A stretch of DNA of 64,000 nucleotides. Source: an uncultured Victivallales bacterium (GTDB lineage Bacteria; Verrucomicrobiota; Lentisphaeria; Victivallales; UBA1829). Each line of letters begins with the position of its first letter. Positions within the stretch are counted from its first letter, which is position 1. Where the stretch lies: NCBI GenBank assembly GCA_934644965.1, contig CAKUDG010000001.1:124001-188000 (forward strand). The letters run 5' to 3'. This document shows positions 18,246 through 26,418 of the stretch, piece by piece. A program made the translations under genes and the position numbers. The notes beneath the pieces were generated by a model that ran no database searches, was not told the origin of the DNA, and worked only from the letters and a program-made list of their open reading frames with translations.

Positions 18246-18821
18246 TCAGAACAGGAAAAGCAGCCATCCGGCAAGAGCGGCCCCCAGGAGAATCGGAATC
18301 ATACCGACCTTCCAACGAACTGAGGCCCAGAGGGTCAGAACAAAAATCAAAGTCCCCTGCCAGCAGATGCCGAAGGTCTGCGCCCCCTCCTTCCAGAGCG
18401 AACTCAAAGGCGCGCTGAACACTGAGGTGTCCGCAAAGAAAATCACGGCCGCGGCAATCAGTCCGAGTGTGGCGGGCCGGATTCCTCCGAGCAACGCCTT
18501 CATCAGGGAACTGTCCTTGAATTTTGCGATGAACACCGCCGCCAGAGTCACCAGAATCAGAGAGGGAGTCATGACCCCGAGCGTTCCGGCAAGAGCCCCC
18601 CAGAATCCGCCCTGCTGTGCGCCGATGTAGGTTGCGGCGTTGAGTCCGACCGGACCGGGGGTCATCTGCGCCAGCGCCACCATGTTGGCGAATTCCTCGT
18701 TGGTCATGAACTCATGGCGGAACACGAGTTCATCCTGAAAGAGCGGGATCATCGCATAACCGCCCCCGAAAGTGAATGCTCCGATCTTCACAAACAGAAA
18801 ATACAGCTGAAGCATGTTCAT
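18246..18821 (-). CDS. chrA: Chromate transporter-family half protein ChrA (second subunit)
   Basis: The 191-residue protein is one CHR domain. It starts MNMLQLYFLFVKIGAFTFGGGYAMIPLFQDE, carrying the FTFGGGYAMIP signature, then ALAQMTPGPVGLNAATYIG and about five further hydrophobic segments. Bacterial CHR proteins occur as a fused two-domain form or as pairs of short genes; this is the latter. The family is best known for chromate efflux at the inner membrane, but many members are not linked to chromate. It starts inside the stop codon of the other half (18818-18821), so the two are probably made together as an antiparallel pair. Confidence 0.9.
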   Translation of the reverse strand: MNMLQLYFLFVKIGAFTFGGGYAMIPLFQDELVFRHEFMTNEEFANMVALAQMTPGPVGLNAATYIGAQQGGFWGALAGTLGVMTPSLILVTLAAVFIAKFKDSSLMKALLGGIRPATLGLIAAAVIFFADTSVFSAPLSSLWKEGAQTFGICWQGTLIFVLTLWASVRWKVGMIPILLGAALAGWLLFLF

Positions 18822-19609
18822 TCAGGACTCCCTCCCCCCGGCTTCCGGGAACGGAGCGCACCGGCAATTTTCTTCCGTGACAGAAAAAGCACAAGAAAAT
18901 AATACAGCAGCCCCGCCGCAGCCGCCCAGACAATCAGCCAGATCGCATTCACGCTGAAAAACACCAGACTCACAAAACCCGCCGCGGCCACCAGAATCGG
19001 GAACCACCCCTTCAACGTCTTCCCGGAAAGCTTGATCACGGACAGCAGAATCAGCGCACAGACCGCCGAACGCACTCCCAGAAAAATATGATCCATCGTT
19101 TCCGAACCCGTCAGATGACGGATTCCCAGGGCCACGATCAGAATCGTCACGAACGGAGGAATGACCACAGCAAACGAAGCCGTCAGCACCCCTGCAATAC
19201 CGGCAACACGATAACCGATCAGCACCGCCATGTTCACCGCAATGATCCCGGGCATCGACTGAACCACGGCCACGGTGTCGACCATGTCCTCATCCGTGAC
19301 CCACTGCCTCTTTTCGACAAATTCGGACGTCATCAGAGGAAGCATGGTCAAACCTCCCCCGACCGTAACCGCGGAAATCTTGAAAAATATCCAGAACAGC
19401 TCTTTCAGACGCGTATAGTCCACCCTCCCGGAAGACGACGGCGATGAGGCGCTGCTCCCCCCTCCCTGACGTCCTTCCTGAGTCCCGTCCTGAGTCCCGT
19501 CTGAGTCCCTCCTGGGAGCTCCTCCGCTTCCCTTTCGGCCTCTGCAGGAAGCATTTTCCCTGCTCTGAGCGGAAACGGCGGCGGAATTCTTTTCCGGAAT
19601 TCTGCTCAT
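18818..19609 (-). CDS. chrA: Chromate transporter-family half protein ChrA (first subunit) with long N-terminal extension
   Basis: This 263-residue protein has a CHR domain from about residue 70: LFWIFFKISAVTVGGGLTMLPLM, then VVQSMPGIIAVNMAVLIGY and further membrane helices. Residues 1-65 are a hydrophilic, low-complexity tail containing Asp-Gly-Thr-Gln repeats encoded by a 12-bp tandem repeat (19477-19500). Most half-size ChrA proteins lack such a tail. ATG 19609 overlaps the stop of tsaE by 4 bp, which supports it; a GTG start near residue 63 is possible and would remove the tail. Its partner follows with another 4-bp overlap. Confidence 0.85.
   Translation of the reverse strand: MSRIPEKNSAAVSAQSRENASCRGRKGSGGAPRRDSDGTQDGTQEGRQGGGSSASSPSSSGRVDYTRLKELFWIFFKISAVTVGGGLTMLPLMTSEFVEKRQWVTDEDMVDTVAVVQSMPGIIAVNMAVLIGYRVAGIAGVLTASFAVVIPPFVTILIVALGIRHLTGSETMDHIFLGVRSAVCALILLSVIKLSGKTLKGWFPILVAAAGFVSLVFFSVNAIWLIVWAAAAGLLYYFLVLFLSRKKIAGALRSRKPGGGSPE
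19477..19500. repeat. 12-bp in-frame tandem repeat
   Basis: CCTGAGTCCCGT occurs twice in direct succession, with a partial third copy. It encodes Asp-Gly-Thr-Gln units in the N-terminal tail of the first ChrA half. Confidence 0.85.
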
Positions 19610-20127
19610 GATGAAAGAACTCCCGCCCTGCCCTCAGCCGCTCCGGCGGGTGAAAACTCAATGGAGATCTGCCGTTCCTCCGGAGAGGACAACGCCTCAA
19701 GGCGGATATGAATGGTATGATCCGGAAGAATGTCCTCAATGCGTTCCGGCCATTCCAGAAGAGTGATGGCGTCATCGGCATAGAGGAACTCATCAATGCC
19801 GAAAGCCAGGGCCGCATCGGAATTGTCGATGCGGTACAGGTCCAGATGGTAGAAGATGCCGCCAGGGAAAGGATATTCCTGGACAATGGTGAAGGTGGGA
19901 CTGCTGACGGGATCGGTAATCCCCAGAGCCCGGGCGAATCCGCGCGCGAACACGGTTTTTCCCGCTCCCAGATCCCCGTGGAGAGCGACGACCACGCCTT
20001 TCTCTTCCTCCTCCCCGTCATGATGATGCAGCAGAAGCGCCGCCAGGCGCGCCGCAGCGGCCTCGGTTTCTTCCGGAGAATGGGTCCGGAAGATTTCATT
20101 CTTCTTGAGATTGTCTTTTGTCGCCAT
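19606..20127 (-). CDS. tsaE: tRNA threonylcarbamoyladenosine biosynthesis ATPase TsaE
   Basis: The 173-residue protein has the TsaE P-loop GDLGAGKT, the switch-like SPTFTIVQEY segment, HLDLYRI and LLEWPERI, all in the expected order. TsaE is the ATPase that works with TsaB and TsaD to place t6A at position 37 of ANN-decoding tRNAs. It acts in the cytoplasm. ATG 20127 gives the usual family length and has AGAGGGA upstream; the start overlaps the 3' end of thiL by 32 bp. The insertion LLHHHDGEEEEKG just before the P-loop strand is unusual. The gene is the second of four in thiL-tsaE-chrA-chrA. Confidence 0.94.
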   Translation of the reverse strand: MATKDNLKKNEIFRTHSPEETEAAAARLAALLLHHHDGEEEEKGVVVALHGDLGAGKTVFARGFARALGITDPVSSPTFTIVQEYPFPGGIFYHLDLYRIDNSDAALAFGIDEFLYADDAITLLEWPERIEDILPDHTIHIRLEALSSPEERQISIEFSPAGAAEGRAGVLSS

Positions 20128-21034
20128 GAAAATGATCAAATCCCTCTTTGTCCGAGAAATCAAGCAAATCAAGCTCCGCGCCGCCGTCCGCGAAGGAGAC
20201 ATCTCCCTGTCTTCCCTTCCGGAAAACCCCGATCCGCGAAATCTTAATATACTCCGCATTGCAGACTTCTTCAAGTTCTCCGGCCGAAGCGGGAGCGACG
20301 GCGAAGATCAGTTCATAATCCTCCCCCTCGGAGAGGGCGGAGCGGACATCTGCGCCGGCCCGGAGCGGAAGAGCTGAGGCGCCGTCGAAGACAAGGGAGA
20401 GGCCGGAGGCGGCGGCCATTCTGGCGGCGTCTTTCAGAAGGCCGTCACTGATGTCCATCATGGCGTGAGTGAAGCGTCCCGCCAGGACGGAAGCCTCCCG
20501 CAGACGCGGAGTGAAATTCAGATGATGCCCCGAACGGAACGAATTGCCCAGTTCCCCCGTGCAGTACAGCAGATCCCCCTCCTCCGCTAGGGAACGCAAA
20601 CAGAGCCGGTCTGCGGAAACGGTTCCCAGAATGGTCAGGGAAGCCGTCAGGCCGGGCGAAGGCTGTGAAGCGATGTCGCCCCCGATCACGGAAACGTCAT
20701 AACGGCGTGCGGCGCTTTCCAGTCCCATATGGAAATCACGCATCCAGCCGGAATCCAGCGGATTGGCGGAAAGGGTCACCAGGGCGAAACGCGGGACTCC
20801 GCCCATTGCGGCGATGTCGCTCAGGTTCCGTTTCAGGAGCTTTTCCGCAACGGTTCCGGGGGGAGTCTCAGGCGTGTAATGAATCCCCTGGACCACCTGA
20901 TCGGCCGCCGCAAGAAGATACTGCCCCGGAATGCCGGATTCCAGAACGGCGGCATCGTCTCCGGGTCCGCAGACGACATCCGGGCTCTGCCGGAAAAGCC
21001 CGGACAGAAAATCAGTGAAAGTTTCCTCGTTCAT
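20096..21034 (-). CDS. thiL: Thiamine-monophosphate kinase ThiL
   Basis: The 312-residue protein begins MNEETFTDFLSGLF and carries the conserved GPGDDAAVL (metal and ATP binding Asp residues), LKRNLSDIAAMGGVP, VIGGDIASQPSP, MDISDGLLKDAARMA and the SEGEDYELIF motif. All are standard for ThiL of the PurM-like fold. It phosphorylates thiamine monophosphate to thiamine diphosphate with ATP, the last step of cofactor synthesis. It is the first gene of the thiL-tsaE-chrA-chrA group. The spacer upstream contains two short tandem repeats and no promoter I could fix. Confidence 0.95.
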   Translation of the reverse strand: MNEETFTDFLSGLFRQSPDVVCGPGDDAAVLESGIPGQYLLAAADQVVQGIHYTPETPPGTVAEKLLKRNLSDIAAMGGVPRFALVTLSANPLDSGWMRDFHMGLESAARRYDVSVIGGDIASQPSPGLTASLTILGTVSADRLCLRSLAEEGDLLYCTGELGNSFRSGHHLNFTPRLREASVLAGRFTHAMMDISDGLLKDAARMAAASGLSLVFDGASALPLRAGADVRSALSEGEDYELIFAVAPASAGELEEVCNAEYIKISRIGVFRKGRQGDVSFADGGAELDLLDFSDKEGFDHFHGDKRQSQEE

Positions 21035-21051
21035 TGCCGCAGTCTCTCCCG

Positions 21052-21089
21052 CCGTGCTGTTCTCCGTGCTGTTCTTCCGTGCTGTTCTT
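21052..21089. repeat. 12-13-bp tandem repeat, three copies
   Basis: CCGTGCTGTTCT(T) occurs three times in direct succession (21052-21063, 21064-21076, 21077-21089), with a decayed fourth copy. It lies directly upstream of thiL. Confidence 0.85.
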
Positions 21090-21142
21090 CCGTTGTTTCC
21101 CTCAGCCGGGAGCTTTTTTTCTCCGCCAGCTGTCCGTAAAGA

Positions 21143-21184
21143 ACGGAGTTCCTACTACGAAGTTTCTACTACGGAGTTCCGGCT
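21143..21184. repeat. 14-bp tandem repeat, three copies
   Basis: ACGGAGTTCCTACT, ACGAAGTTTCTACT and ACGGAGTTCCGGCT follow one another in the thiL-epimerase spacer. Confidence 0.85.
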
Positions 21185-21204
21185 GAGGATCGCGCCCTCT
21201 CCTC

Positions 21205-22143
21205 TCAGAGAAGGCCTGTTTTTTCACACCAGGACAATGCGCGGACGAGACCTTCCTGCGTCGTCATCTTCGGAGCGTATCCGAGGACGCGCTGTGCCTT
21301 GGAGATGTCCAGGCACATGTGGCAGAGCAGGAATTCCAGTCCGTAGTGCATCCGGACGCCGGGATAGATTTCGGTCAGTTTTTCCGGTTCGGCATGGAGG
21401 ATTTCGGAGGAGCTGTTCAGATATTCCATGGCGGTTTTGAGGTATTCGCCGAGCGTCACGGCGCGCTTGCAGGAAATGGTGAAGATCTCTCCGCGGACCT
21501 CGTCCGGATGATCAAGCGCCAGGACGAACGCGGAAGCCAGATCCCAGTTGTAGCCGGACTGCACCATGATTTCCTCGCAGGGAGCGATCGTCACCGGTTC
21601 GTTTGCCTTGAGTTTCCGGAAGAATTCGATGTTGCGTCCGCCCCAGAGTTCGAGCGGGATGCGGCCTTCTCCTATGATGTTGGTCGGGCGGAAGATCGTA
21701 ATGGGGAACTGTTTTGTTTCAAAGAGTTCGAGGAAACGGGCGTCCCAGCAGCTCTGTTCGTAGAAATTGAAAGCGGTTTTCTCTCTCCAGGGATGGGTTT
21801 CGTCGGCGGGGAAGTAGCGGAGGGGGACAAAAGTGCCGGTCGAACTGCAGACGAAGACGTTTTCCACATCTGGGAAGCATCGCATATAGCGGTCTGCGGT
21901 TTCCTTCCAGGGGACGGTGTCGATGATCACGTCGAAATGGCGTGACGCCGCGAGGGAACGGAGGAAGTCCTCGTCGTTCTTGTCCCCTTTCAGAAGTTCC
22001 ACTCCTTCCAGGCTGACCGTCTCGGCAGTCTGTCTTCCGCGCGTGACTCCGCAGACATGATGCCCCGCAGCAGCGGCAAGATTCGCAATTCTTCCCCCAA
22101 TCTCTCCGGTAGCGCCGAAAACGACAACGTTTCTTTTTGACAT
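21205..22143 (-). CDS. NAD-dependent epimerase/dehydratase (extended SDR family)
   Basis: The 312-residue protein begins RNVVVFGATGEIGGRIA, the Gly-rich dinucleotide-binding loop of extended SDR proteins (GxxGxxG variant). VFVCSSTGTFVP and ITIFRPTNIIGEG occupy the positions of the strand carrying the catalytic Ser and of the substrate-domain Arg-Pro motif. The usual YxxxK appears altered: the sequence near residues 125-135 reads NFYEQSCWDARFLE, with no Lys at the +4 position. That makes catalysis uncertain and suggests an isoflavone-reductase-like or atypical member. ATG 22143 was chosen over the longer frame because AGAGGAA lies upstream and the Rossmann strand starts at once. A strong promoter lies 110 bp upstream. 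Confidence 0.85.
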   Translation of the reverse strand: MSKRNVVVFGATGEIGGRIANLAAAAGHHVCGVTRGRQTAETVSLEGVELLKGDKNDEDFLRSLAASRHFDVIIDTVPWKETADRYMRCFPDVENVFVCSSTGTFVPLRYFPADETHPWREKTAFNFYEQSCWDARFLELFETKQFPITIFRPTNIIGEGRIPLELWGGRNIEFFRKLKANEPVTIAPCEEIMVQSGYNWDLASAFVLALDHPDEVRGEIFTISCKRAVTLGEYLKTAMEYLNSSSEILHAEPEKLTEIYPGVRMHYGLEFLLCHMCLDISKAQRVLGYAPKMTTQEGLVRALSWCEKTGLL

Positions 22144-22251
22144 GTTTTCCGATTCCTCTGTGTTATTTTTTTCTTTCCCGGAAAGGGAACTCCCCCCGGG
22201 GCGGATTTCATTTAACTGCTTCCTCATACGCCCGGCGTACGGGGCAGAGAT

Positions 22252-22279
22252 ATTATAAACATTTCCCCCGGATTGTCAA
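22252..22279 (-). promoter_or_regulatory. Near-consensus promoter of the epimerase gene
   Basis: On the minus strand TTGACA (22279-22274), a 16-bp spacer and TATAAT (22257-22252) match both sigma70 hexamers perfectly. Confidence 0.85.
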
Positions 22280-22295
22280 TTGTCTGAAAAGGGAA

Positions 22296-22307
22296 AAAAG
22301 CGCTTTT
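22296..22307. promoter_or_regulatory. LacI-type operator-like palindrome
   Basis: AAAAGCGCTTTT is a perfect 12-bp palindrome 16 bp upstream of the epimerase -35 box and in the divergent spacer shared with the first Gfo/Idh gene. Its centre resembles LacI/CcpA-family operators. No LacI-family gene is in the window. Confidence 0.4.
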
Positions 22308-22482
22308 CTTCCTCTTTCCCGTCCATGGGGAAACGAAAGCTTTTCCCTGAAAAAAATCCGCAGGAGTTTGAATTTGCATGAAGGAAACGCTATCTGTAAC
22401 CAGGTGCAGGAAAATCCTGGAAAAACATTTTTCACTCATTACCAGAAAAAAAACAGCGAATCAACGCAAAGGAACTCTGACG

Positions 22483-23484
22483 ATGGCAAAACTCCGGTTC
22501 GGATTGGTCGGATGCGGACAAATCGCAAAGTGCAACCATGCCCCGGAAATGGCGAAACTCCCGCGCAGCAAAGCGGAAATCACCGCACTCTACGACATCA
22601 AACGGGGAAAGGCGGAGCAATTCGCCAAGGAAAAAAATCTCAATGCAAAAATCTGCAGATCCTATGAAGAGCTCCTGGCTTCGGACATCGACTGCGTCAT
22701 CATCGCGACTCCGAACTGTTTCCACTTCCCGCAGACCATGGATGCCCTGAAAGCGGGCAAACATGTGCTGGTGGAAAAACCCATGGCTTCACGCGTTGAA
22801 GATGCCGATAAAATGATCCGTCTGAGTCTGGAAAAGAATCTGGTTCTTCAGGTGAATCAGTCACTTCGTTTTTCGCCGCTTTATGCGGAAATGAGCCGGC
22901 GCATTGCGGAGGGAGCCATCGGCAAACCGATGCACATCCGCTGCATCCGTGCGGCGACGAGCAGTCCGGAAGTGGGCTGGTCGCCCGGAGCCGTCTGGTT
23001 CGTGAAGAAGAAATATGAAGGGAGTCTGGTTACGGACATCGCCGTCCACATGGCGGATTTTCTCCAATGGTCCTTCGGCCCGGTGAAGAAGATCCAGGCC
23101 GTCACGCGCTGCCTTTCGCATGAGGTGCCGGACAACGTAAGCGCCGTCTTCGATTTCGCGAACGGCGCCACCGGAGTGCTGGAGCTGAGCTGGACTTTCC
23201 CCATGGGGGAAGGCGCCATCGCCGCCTATGGAGACAAGGGCACTCTCAAAACCACGCCCGATGGATTTGAAATCATTCCTGCCGATAAAAAGAAGAAAAC
23301 CGTTTCAGTCAAAGCAGACAAAATCAAGAGTCTGCCGGACTCCCATGCCGTCTTCGTCAAACGGATCGCCGAAGGATGCACGGATGCCTGGGATGTCGGA
23401 AGAAGCGCCCTGGCGCTTTGCGTGGCCATCAATGAATCCAGCCGCACAGGGAAGGCCGTCGCTCCGAAGAACCGGAAGAAATAA
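22483..23484 (+). CDS. Gfo/Idh/MocA-family oxidoreductase
   Basis: The 333-residue protein has the N-terminal Rossmann domain, starting LRFGLVGCGQIAKCNH, and the family signature HVLVEKPMA near residues 90-98. The C-terminal substrate domain includes VTDIAVHMADFLQW with the catalytic-region His/Asp. The family uses NAD(P) to oxidise or reduce sugars and inositols in the cytoplasm. ATG 22483 is preceded by AAAGGA; the longer open frame upstream does not fit the family. Another Gfo/Idh gene follows after 150 bp on the same strand. No signal peptide is present, in contrast with some relatives. Confidence 0.92.
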   Translation: MAKLRFGLVGCGQIAKCNHAPEMAKLPRSKAEITALYDIKRGKAEQFAKEKNLNAKICRSYEELLASDIDCVIIATPNCFHFPQTMDALKAGKHVLVEKPMASRVEDADKMIRLSLEKNLVLQVNQSLRFSPLYAEMSRRIAEGAIGKPMHIRCIRAATSSPEVGWSPGAVWFVKKKYEGSLVTDIAVHMADFLQWSFGPVKKIQAVTRCLSHEVPDNVSAVFDFANGATGVLELSWTFPMGEGAIAAYGDKGTLKTTPDGFEIIPADKKKKTVSVKADKIKSLPDSHAVFVKRIAEGCTDAWDVGRSALALCVAINESSRTGKAVAPKNRKK

Positions 23485-23634
23485 GCAGGAGAAAAAACGA
23501 GGAAGCAGCAGGTAAAAGCAGGAAAACGCGCGGTGGGAAGGGGGAAAAACAGAACAGAAAAGCCCCCGCTTTCTCTCCCGCGTTTTCTTTTGCAGAGAAT
23601 ACAGACAACCAGACAGGGGAACAGAAAACAAATC

Positions 23635-24693
23635 ATGAGCAGTAAAGTCAGAATCGGCATCATCGGATGCGGAACCATCGGGTCCGTTCATGCGGACGCT
23701 TATACCCAGGTGGAAAATGCGGAACTTGTCGCGCTCTGCGACATTCTTCCGGACCGTCTGGAAGAAAAGGCAAAACGCCACAACGTCGGAAAAACCTATG
23801 CCGACTACAAGGAACTTCTGGCAGATCCCGGCATCGATGCGGTGAGCATCTGCGTCCCGAACGATCTTCATGCGCCGATCGCAATCGCCGCAATGGAGGC
23901 AGGCAAACACGTGATGCTGGAAAAACCCATGACTTTGAACGCCGACTGGGGACGCAGAATTCTTGAAGCACGCGACAAATCCGGCAAAGTCCTGCAGATG
24001 GGAATGGTCCGCCGCCAGAGTCCGGAATCGGTTCTGGTCAAGGAAATCATGGAAAGCGGGCGTCTGGGAGAAATTTACCAGATCCGCGTCAAACTCATCC
24101 GCCGCCGCGGCATTCCCGGACTCGGCGGATGGTTCACCACCAAGGCACGCTCCGGAGGAGGCGGACTGATCGATATCGCCGTCCACGCCCTCGACCAGGT
24201 CATGTGGCTCACAGGATACTGGAATCCCACACGCGTCAGCGCCAAGACGTATTCCAAATTCGGATCGCCCATTCAGGACTATCACTACGTCTCCATGTGG
24301 GCCGGCCCCCCGAAAATGGACGGTGTCTTCGATGTGGATGATTATGCCGTGGGATTCGTCCGCTTCGGGAAAACGGCAACGCTCTCTTTTGAAGTCGCCT
24401 GGGCATGCAACGCGGAGGATGAATCCTATGTCGAACTGATCGGAGACAAGGGAGGAGTCAAAGTCGTCGACGGCAACATCACCATCCGGACCGAAATGGA
24501 CGGCAAAATCGCCGACATCGCGCTACACTACGACAAAAACGGAAATCCCTTCGCAGAAGAACTCCGCAAATTCGCAAACGCGGTTCAGGGCAAGGGTGAA
24601 ATCCCGGCCACCGGTGAGGAAGGACTCGTCGCCATGCGTCTCCTCGATGCGATCTATCAGTCCAGCGAGCTCGACCGCGAAGTCGAAATCTGA
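23635..24693 (+). CDS. Gfo/Idh/MocA-family oxidoreductase
   Basis: The 352-residue protein starts VRIGIIGCGTIGSVHADAY, has the HVMLEKPMT signature and the substrate-domain motif GGLIDIAVHALDQVMWL. An insertion around residues 210-235 (YHYVSMWAGPPKMDG) distinguishes it from the preceding paralogue. It probably oxidises a sugar or cyclitol with NAD(P). ATG 23635 starts exactly at the Rossmann domain with a purine-rich AGGGGAACAG upstream. The next plus-strand gene is a sugar isomerase-like TIM barrel, a common partner of this family in sugar and inositol breakdown. Confidence 0.92.
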   Translation: MSSKVRIGIIGCGTIGSVHADAYTQVENAELVALCDILPDRLEEKAKRHNVGKTYADYKELLADPGIDAVSICVPNDLHAPIAIAAMEAGKHVMLEKPMTLNADWGRRILEARDKSGKVLQMGMVRRQSPESVLVKEIMESGRLGEIYQIRVKLIRRRGIPGLGGWFTTKARSGGGGLIDIAVHALDQVMWLTGYWNPTRVSAKTYSKFGSPIQDYHYVSMWAGPPKMDGVFDVDDYAVGFVRFGKTATLSFEVAWACNAEDESYVELIGDKGGVKVVDGNITIRTEMDGKIADIALHYDKNGNPFAEELRKFANAVQGKGEIPATGEEGLVAMRLLDAIYQSSELDREVEI

Positions 24694-25177
24694 ACTCAGG
24701 ATCCGGGCAGGAAAGTCTCAAAAGAGCAGACAAGACAGCAACAGGAGATGAAGCTCAGGCAGAATCCCCCCCGCGGCGGGGACGAGTCGGAAAAACGGGA
24801 GGAACATGATGGAGGGAAACCGCAAGAAAGAGTTTTCTCATCCGCTCCGGAATCTTTCCTCCCGTTTTCTCCTCTCTCTTCCATACCCATGGGGAAAGAT
24901 TCATGCGGGACATGGAGAAGGGAAACAGAGAGAAGAAAAAAAAGAAGGGGAGTCTTGTTTATTCGTACTCCCGGGGGGAAGAAAATGGAAATTCTCTTTC
25001 TTCCTCTTTCTTTCGCTTCCATTCTTTTCGCTTCCGTTTTTCCCATTCTTCCGTCTTCATCTGTATTCTCTCTTCTTTTCTGAGCAGATCTTCTTCTGCC
25101 GGGAAACTCCAATTCACAGGATCACACACACTCAATCATAGTATTCATCCAAATAATAAGGAAAGAAGACTCAAGCC
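24694..25177. other. Spacer, no gene seen
   Basis: The 484 bp hold a GC-rich inverted repeat (CCCCGC/GCGGGG type, near 24768-24781), a purine-rich block (24917-24950) and a pyrimidine-rich block (24985-25083) with short TTTCGCTTCC repeats. The last 60 bp before the TIM-barrel gene are AT-rich and probably include its promoter, but no clear hexamer pair was found. Confidence 0.5.
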
Positions 25178-26062
25178 ATGAAGAAAATCGGACTGAGTTC
25201 CTACAGCATCAGCCGCGCGATTGCGGCGGGCGAATTCGACATTCTCGGAGCGGTGGACTGGATCGCGGAAAACGGAGGCGAACATATAGAAATTGTTCCT
25301 TCCGGGGGCTTCAAACTGCAGTCTGCGGCAGATCCTCTGGCCGCGGCGATCCGGAAACGGGCCGCGGAAAAGGGCATTGAAATTTCCAGCTACACCATTG
25401 GAGCCAACCTCATCACGGCAGGAGAGGACGGACACGATTCAACTGCGGAGGAATGCGCCGCGGAAATCGAACGACTGAAACGCGAAGTCGATATTGCGGC
25501 GGCACTGGGCGTGCGTTTCATGCGTCATGACGCCGGCTGGCGGCCCATGGACCGCTGCGGGATCGAACAGTTTGAACGGGATCTTCCAAAAGCCGCAGAC
25601 GCCTGCGGACAGGTCGCCGACTATGCCGCACGCTACGGCATCACCACCAGCGTGGAAAATCACGGTTACTTCTTCCAGGGGAGCGAACGAGTGCACCGCC
25701 TGGTCACCATGGTCGGAAGAGACAACTTCCGCACCACGCTCGACGTCGGAAACTTCAACTGTGTCGACGAAGACTCCGTTTCCGCCACCATGAACAACAT
25801 CTCCATCGCCTCCATGATCCACTTCAAGGATTTCTATATCCGCGACGAAGTCCCCACCATGGGCGGATGGTTCAAAAGCCTTCATGGACGCTGTCTCCGC
25901 GGCGCCATCACCGGTTGCGGTGACCTCAACCTCCGCAAAGTCACCGAAATCATCCGCAATTCCTCCTACGACGGCTTCATCTCCGTGGAATATGAAGGCA
26001 TGGAGGAATGCAAACTCGGGTCCAAAATCAGTCTGGAGAACGTCAAGGCGCTCTTTGCCTGA
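25178..26062 (+). CDS. Xylose isomerase-like TIM-barrel sugar isomerase/epimerase
   Basis: The 294-residue protein belongs to the AP endonuclease 2/IolE/IolI-like TIM-barrel group. It begins IGLSSYSISRAIAAGEFD, has the metal-ligand strands TSVENHGYF (Glu and His), TTLDVGNFN (Asp), MIHFKDFY (His) and SVEYEGMEE (Glu). These residues would bind one divalent metal for aldose-ketose or epimerase chemistry. AAGGAAAG lies upstream of ATG 25178. It follows two Gfo/Idh genes on the same strand, and such pairs often act in one cyclitol or sugar pathway. A stem followed by a T-rich tract lies after the stop. Confidence 0.9.
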   Translation: MKKIGLSSYSISRAIAAGEFDILGAVDWIAENGGEHIEIVPSGGFKLQSAADPLAAAIRKRAAEKGIEISSYTIGANLITAGEDGHDSTAEECAAEIERLKREVDIAAALGVRFMRHDAGWRPMDRCGIEQFERDLPKAADACGQVADYAARYGITTSVENHGYFFQGSERVHRLVTMVGRDNFRTTLDVGNFNCVDEDSVSATMNNISIASMIHFKDFYIRDEVPTMGGWFKSLHGRCLRGAITGCGDLNLRKVTEIIRNSSYDGFISVEYEGMEECKLGSKISLENVKALFA

Positions 26063-26071
26063 CAATCTCAG

Positions 26072-26128
26072 GGAGAATGGGGGATAAAGCACATCTTTTC
26101 CCCCTTTTCTCCATCTTTCCGTTCGGTC
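26072..26128 (+). terminator. Probable terminator after the TIM-barrel gene
   Basis: GGAGAA-T-GGGGGA (26072-26084) pairs with TCCCCC-TT-TTCTCC (about 26099-26112) with a small internal bulge; a T-rich stretch follows. Confidence 0.55.
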
Positions 26129-26293
26129 TTTTTTTCTTTATTTTCCCCTCCTCTCCTCCTCCTCCCTTTTCTCCCCTCCCCCCCCTCGCGCACCTTTTTT
26201 TCCCAGAAACGGCCTGCCTATCCCGGCCTCTTTTTCCGCCCTCTTTTACCAGGTTCATCTTCCGGCGGGAGATGAAAAATTGCGTTTTCCCGG

Positions 26294-26321
26294 TTGAAAA
26301 AACACCGGTAGGGGCTAGAGT
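26294..26321 (+). promoter_or_regulatory. Candidate promoter of the DJ-1/tgt operon
   Basis: TTGAAA (26294-26299), a 16-bp spacer and TAGAGT (26316-26321). The -10 region GCTAGA resembles that of the glycosyltransferase operon promoter. Confidence 0.45.
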
Positions 26322-26418
26322 ACCCCCGGAAAAAGCGGAAAAACATATTCACCACGATGAATGCGGCAGAGAAATTCTTTCCTGCCGCGGAGAAAAAAGG
26401 AGCTTGAGCAGAGACAGC

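Larger units (their letters stand above)
26063..26418. other. Spacer with terminator, polypyrimidine tract and promoter
   Basis: The 356-bp spacer runs from a likely terminator (26072-26128) through a 47-nt pure pyrimidine run (26141-26187) to a probable promoter for the DJ-1/tgt pair (26294-26321). No gene is evident. Confidence 0.6.
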
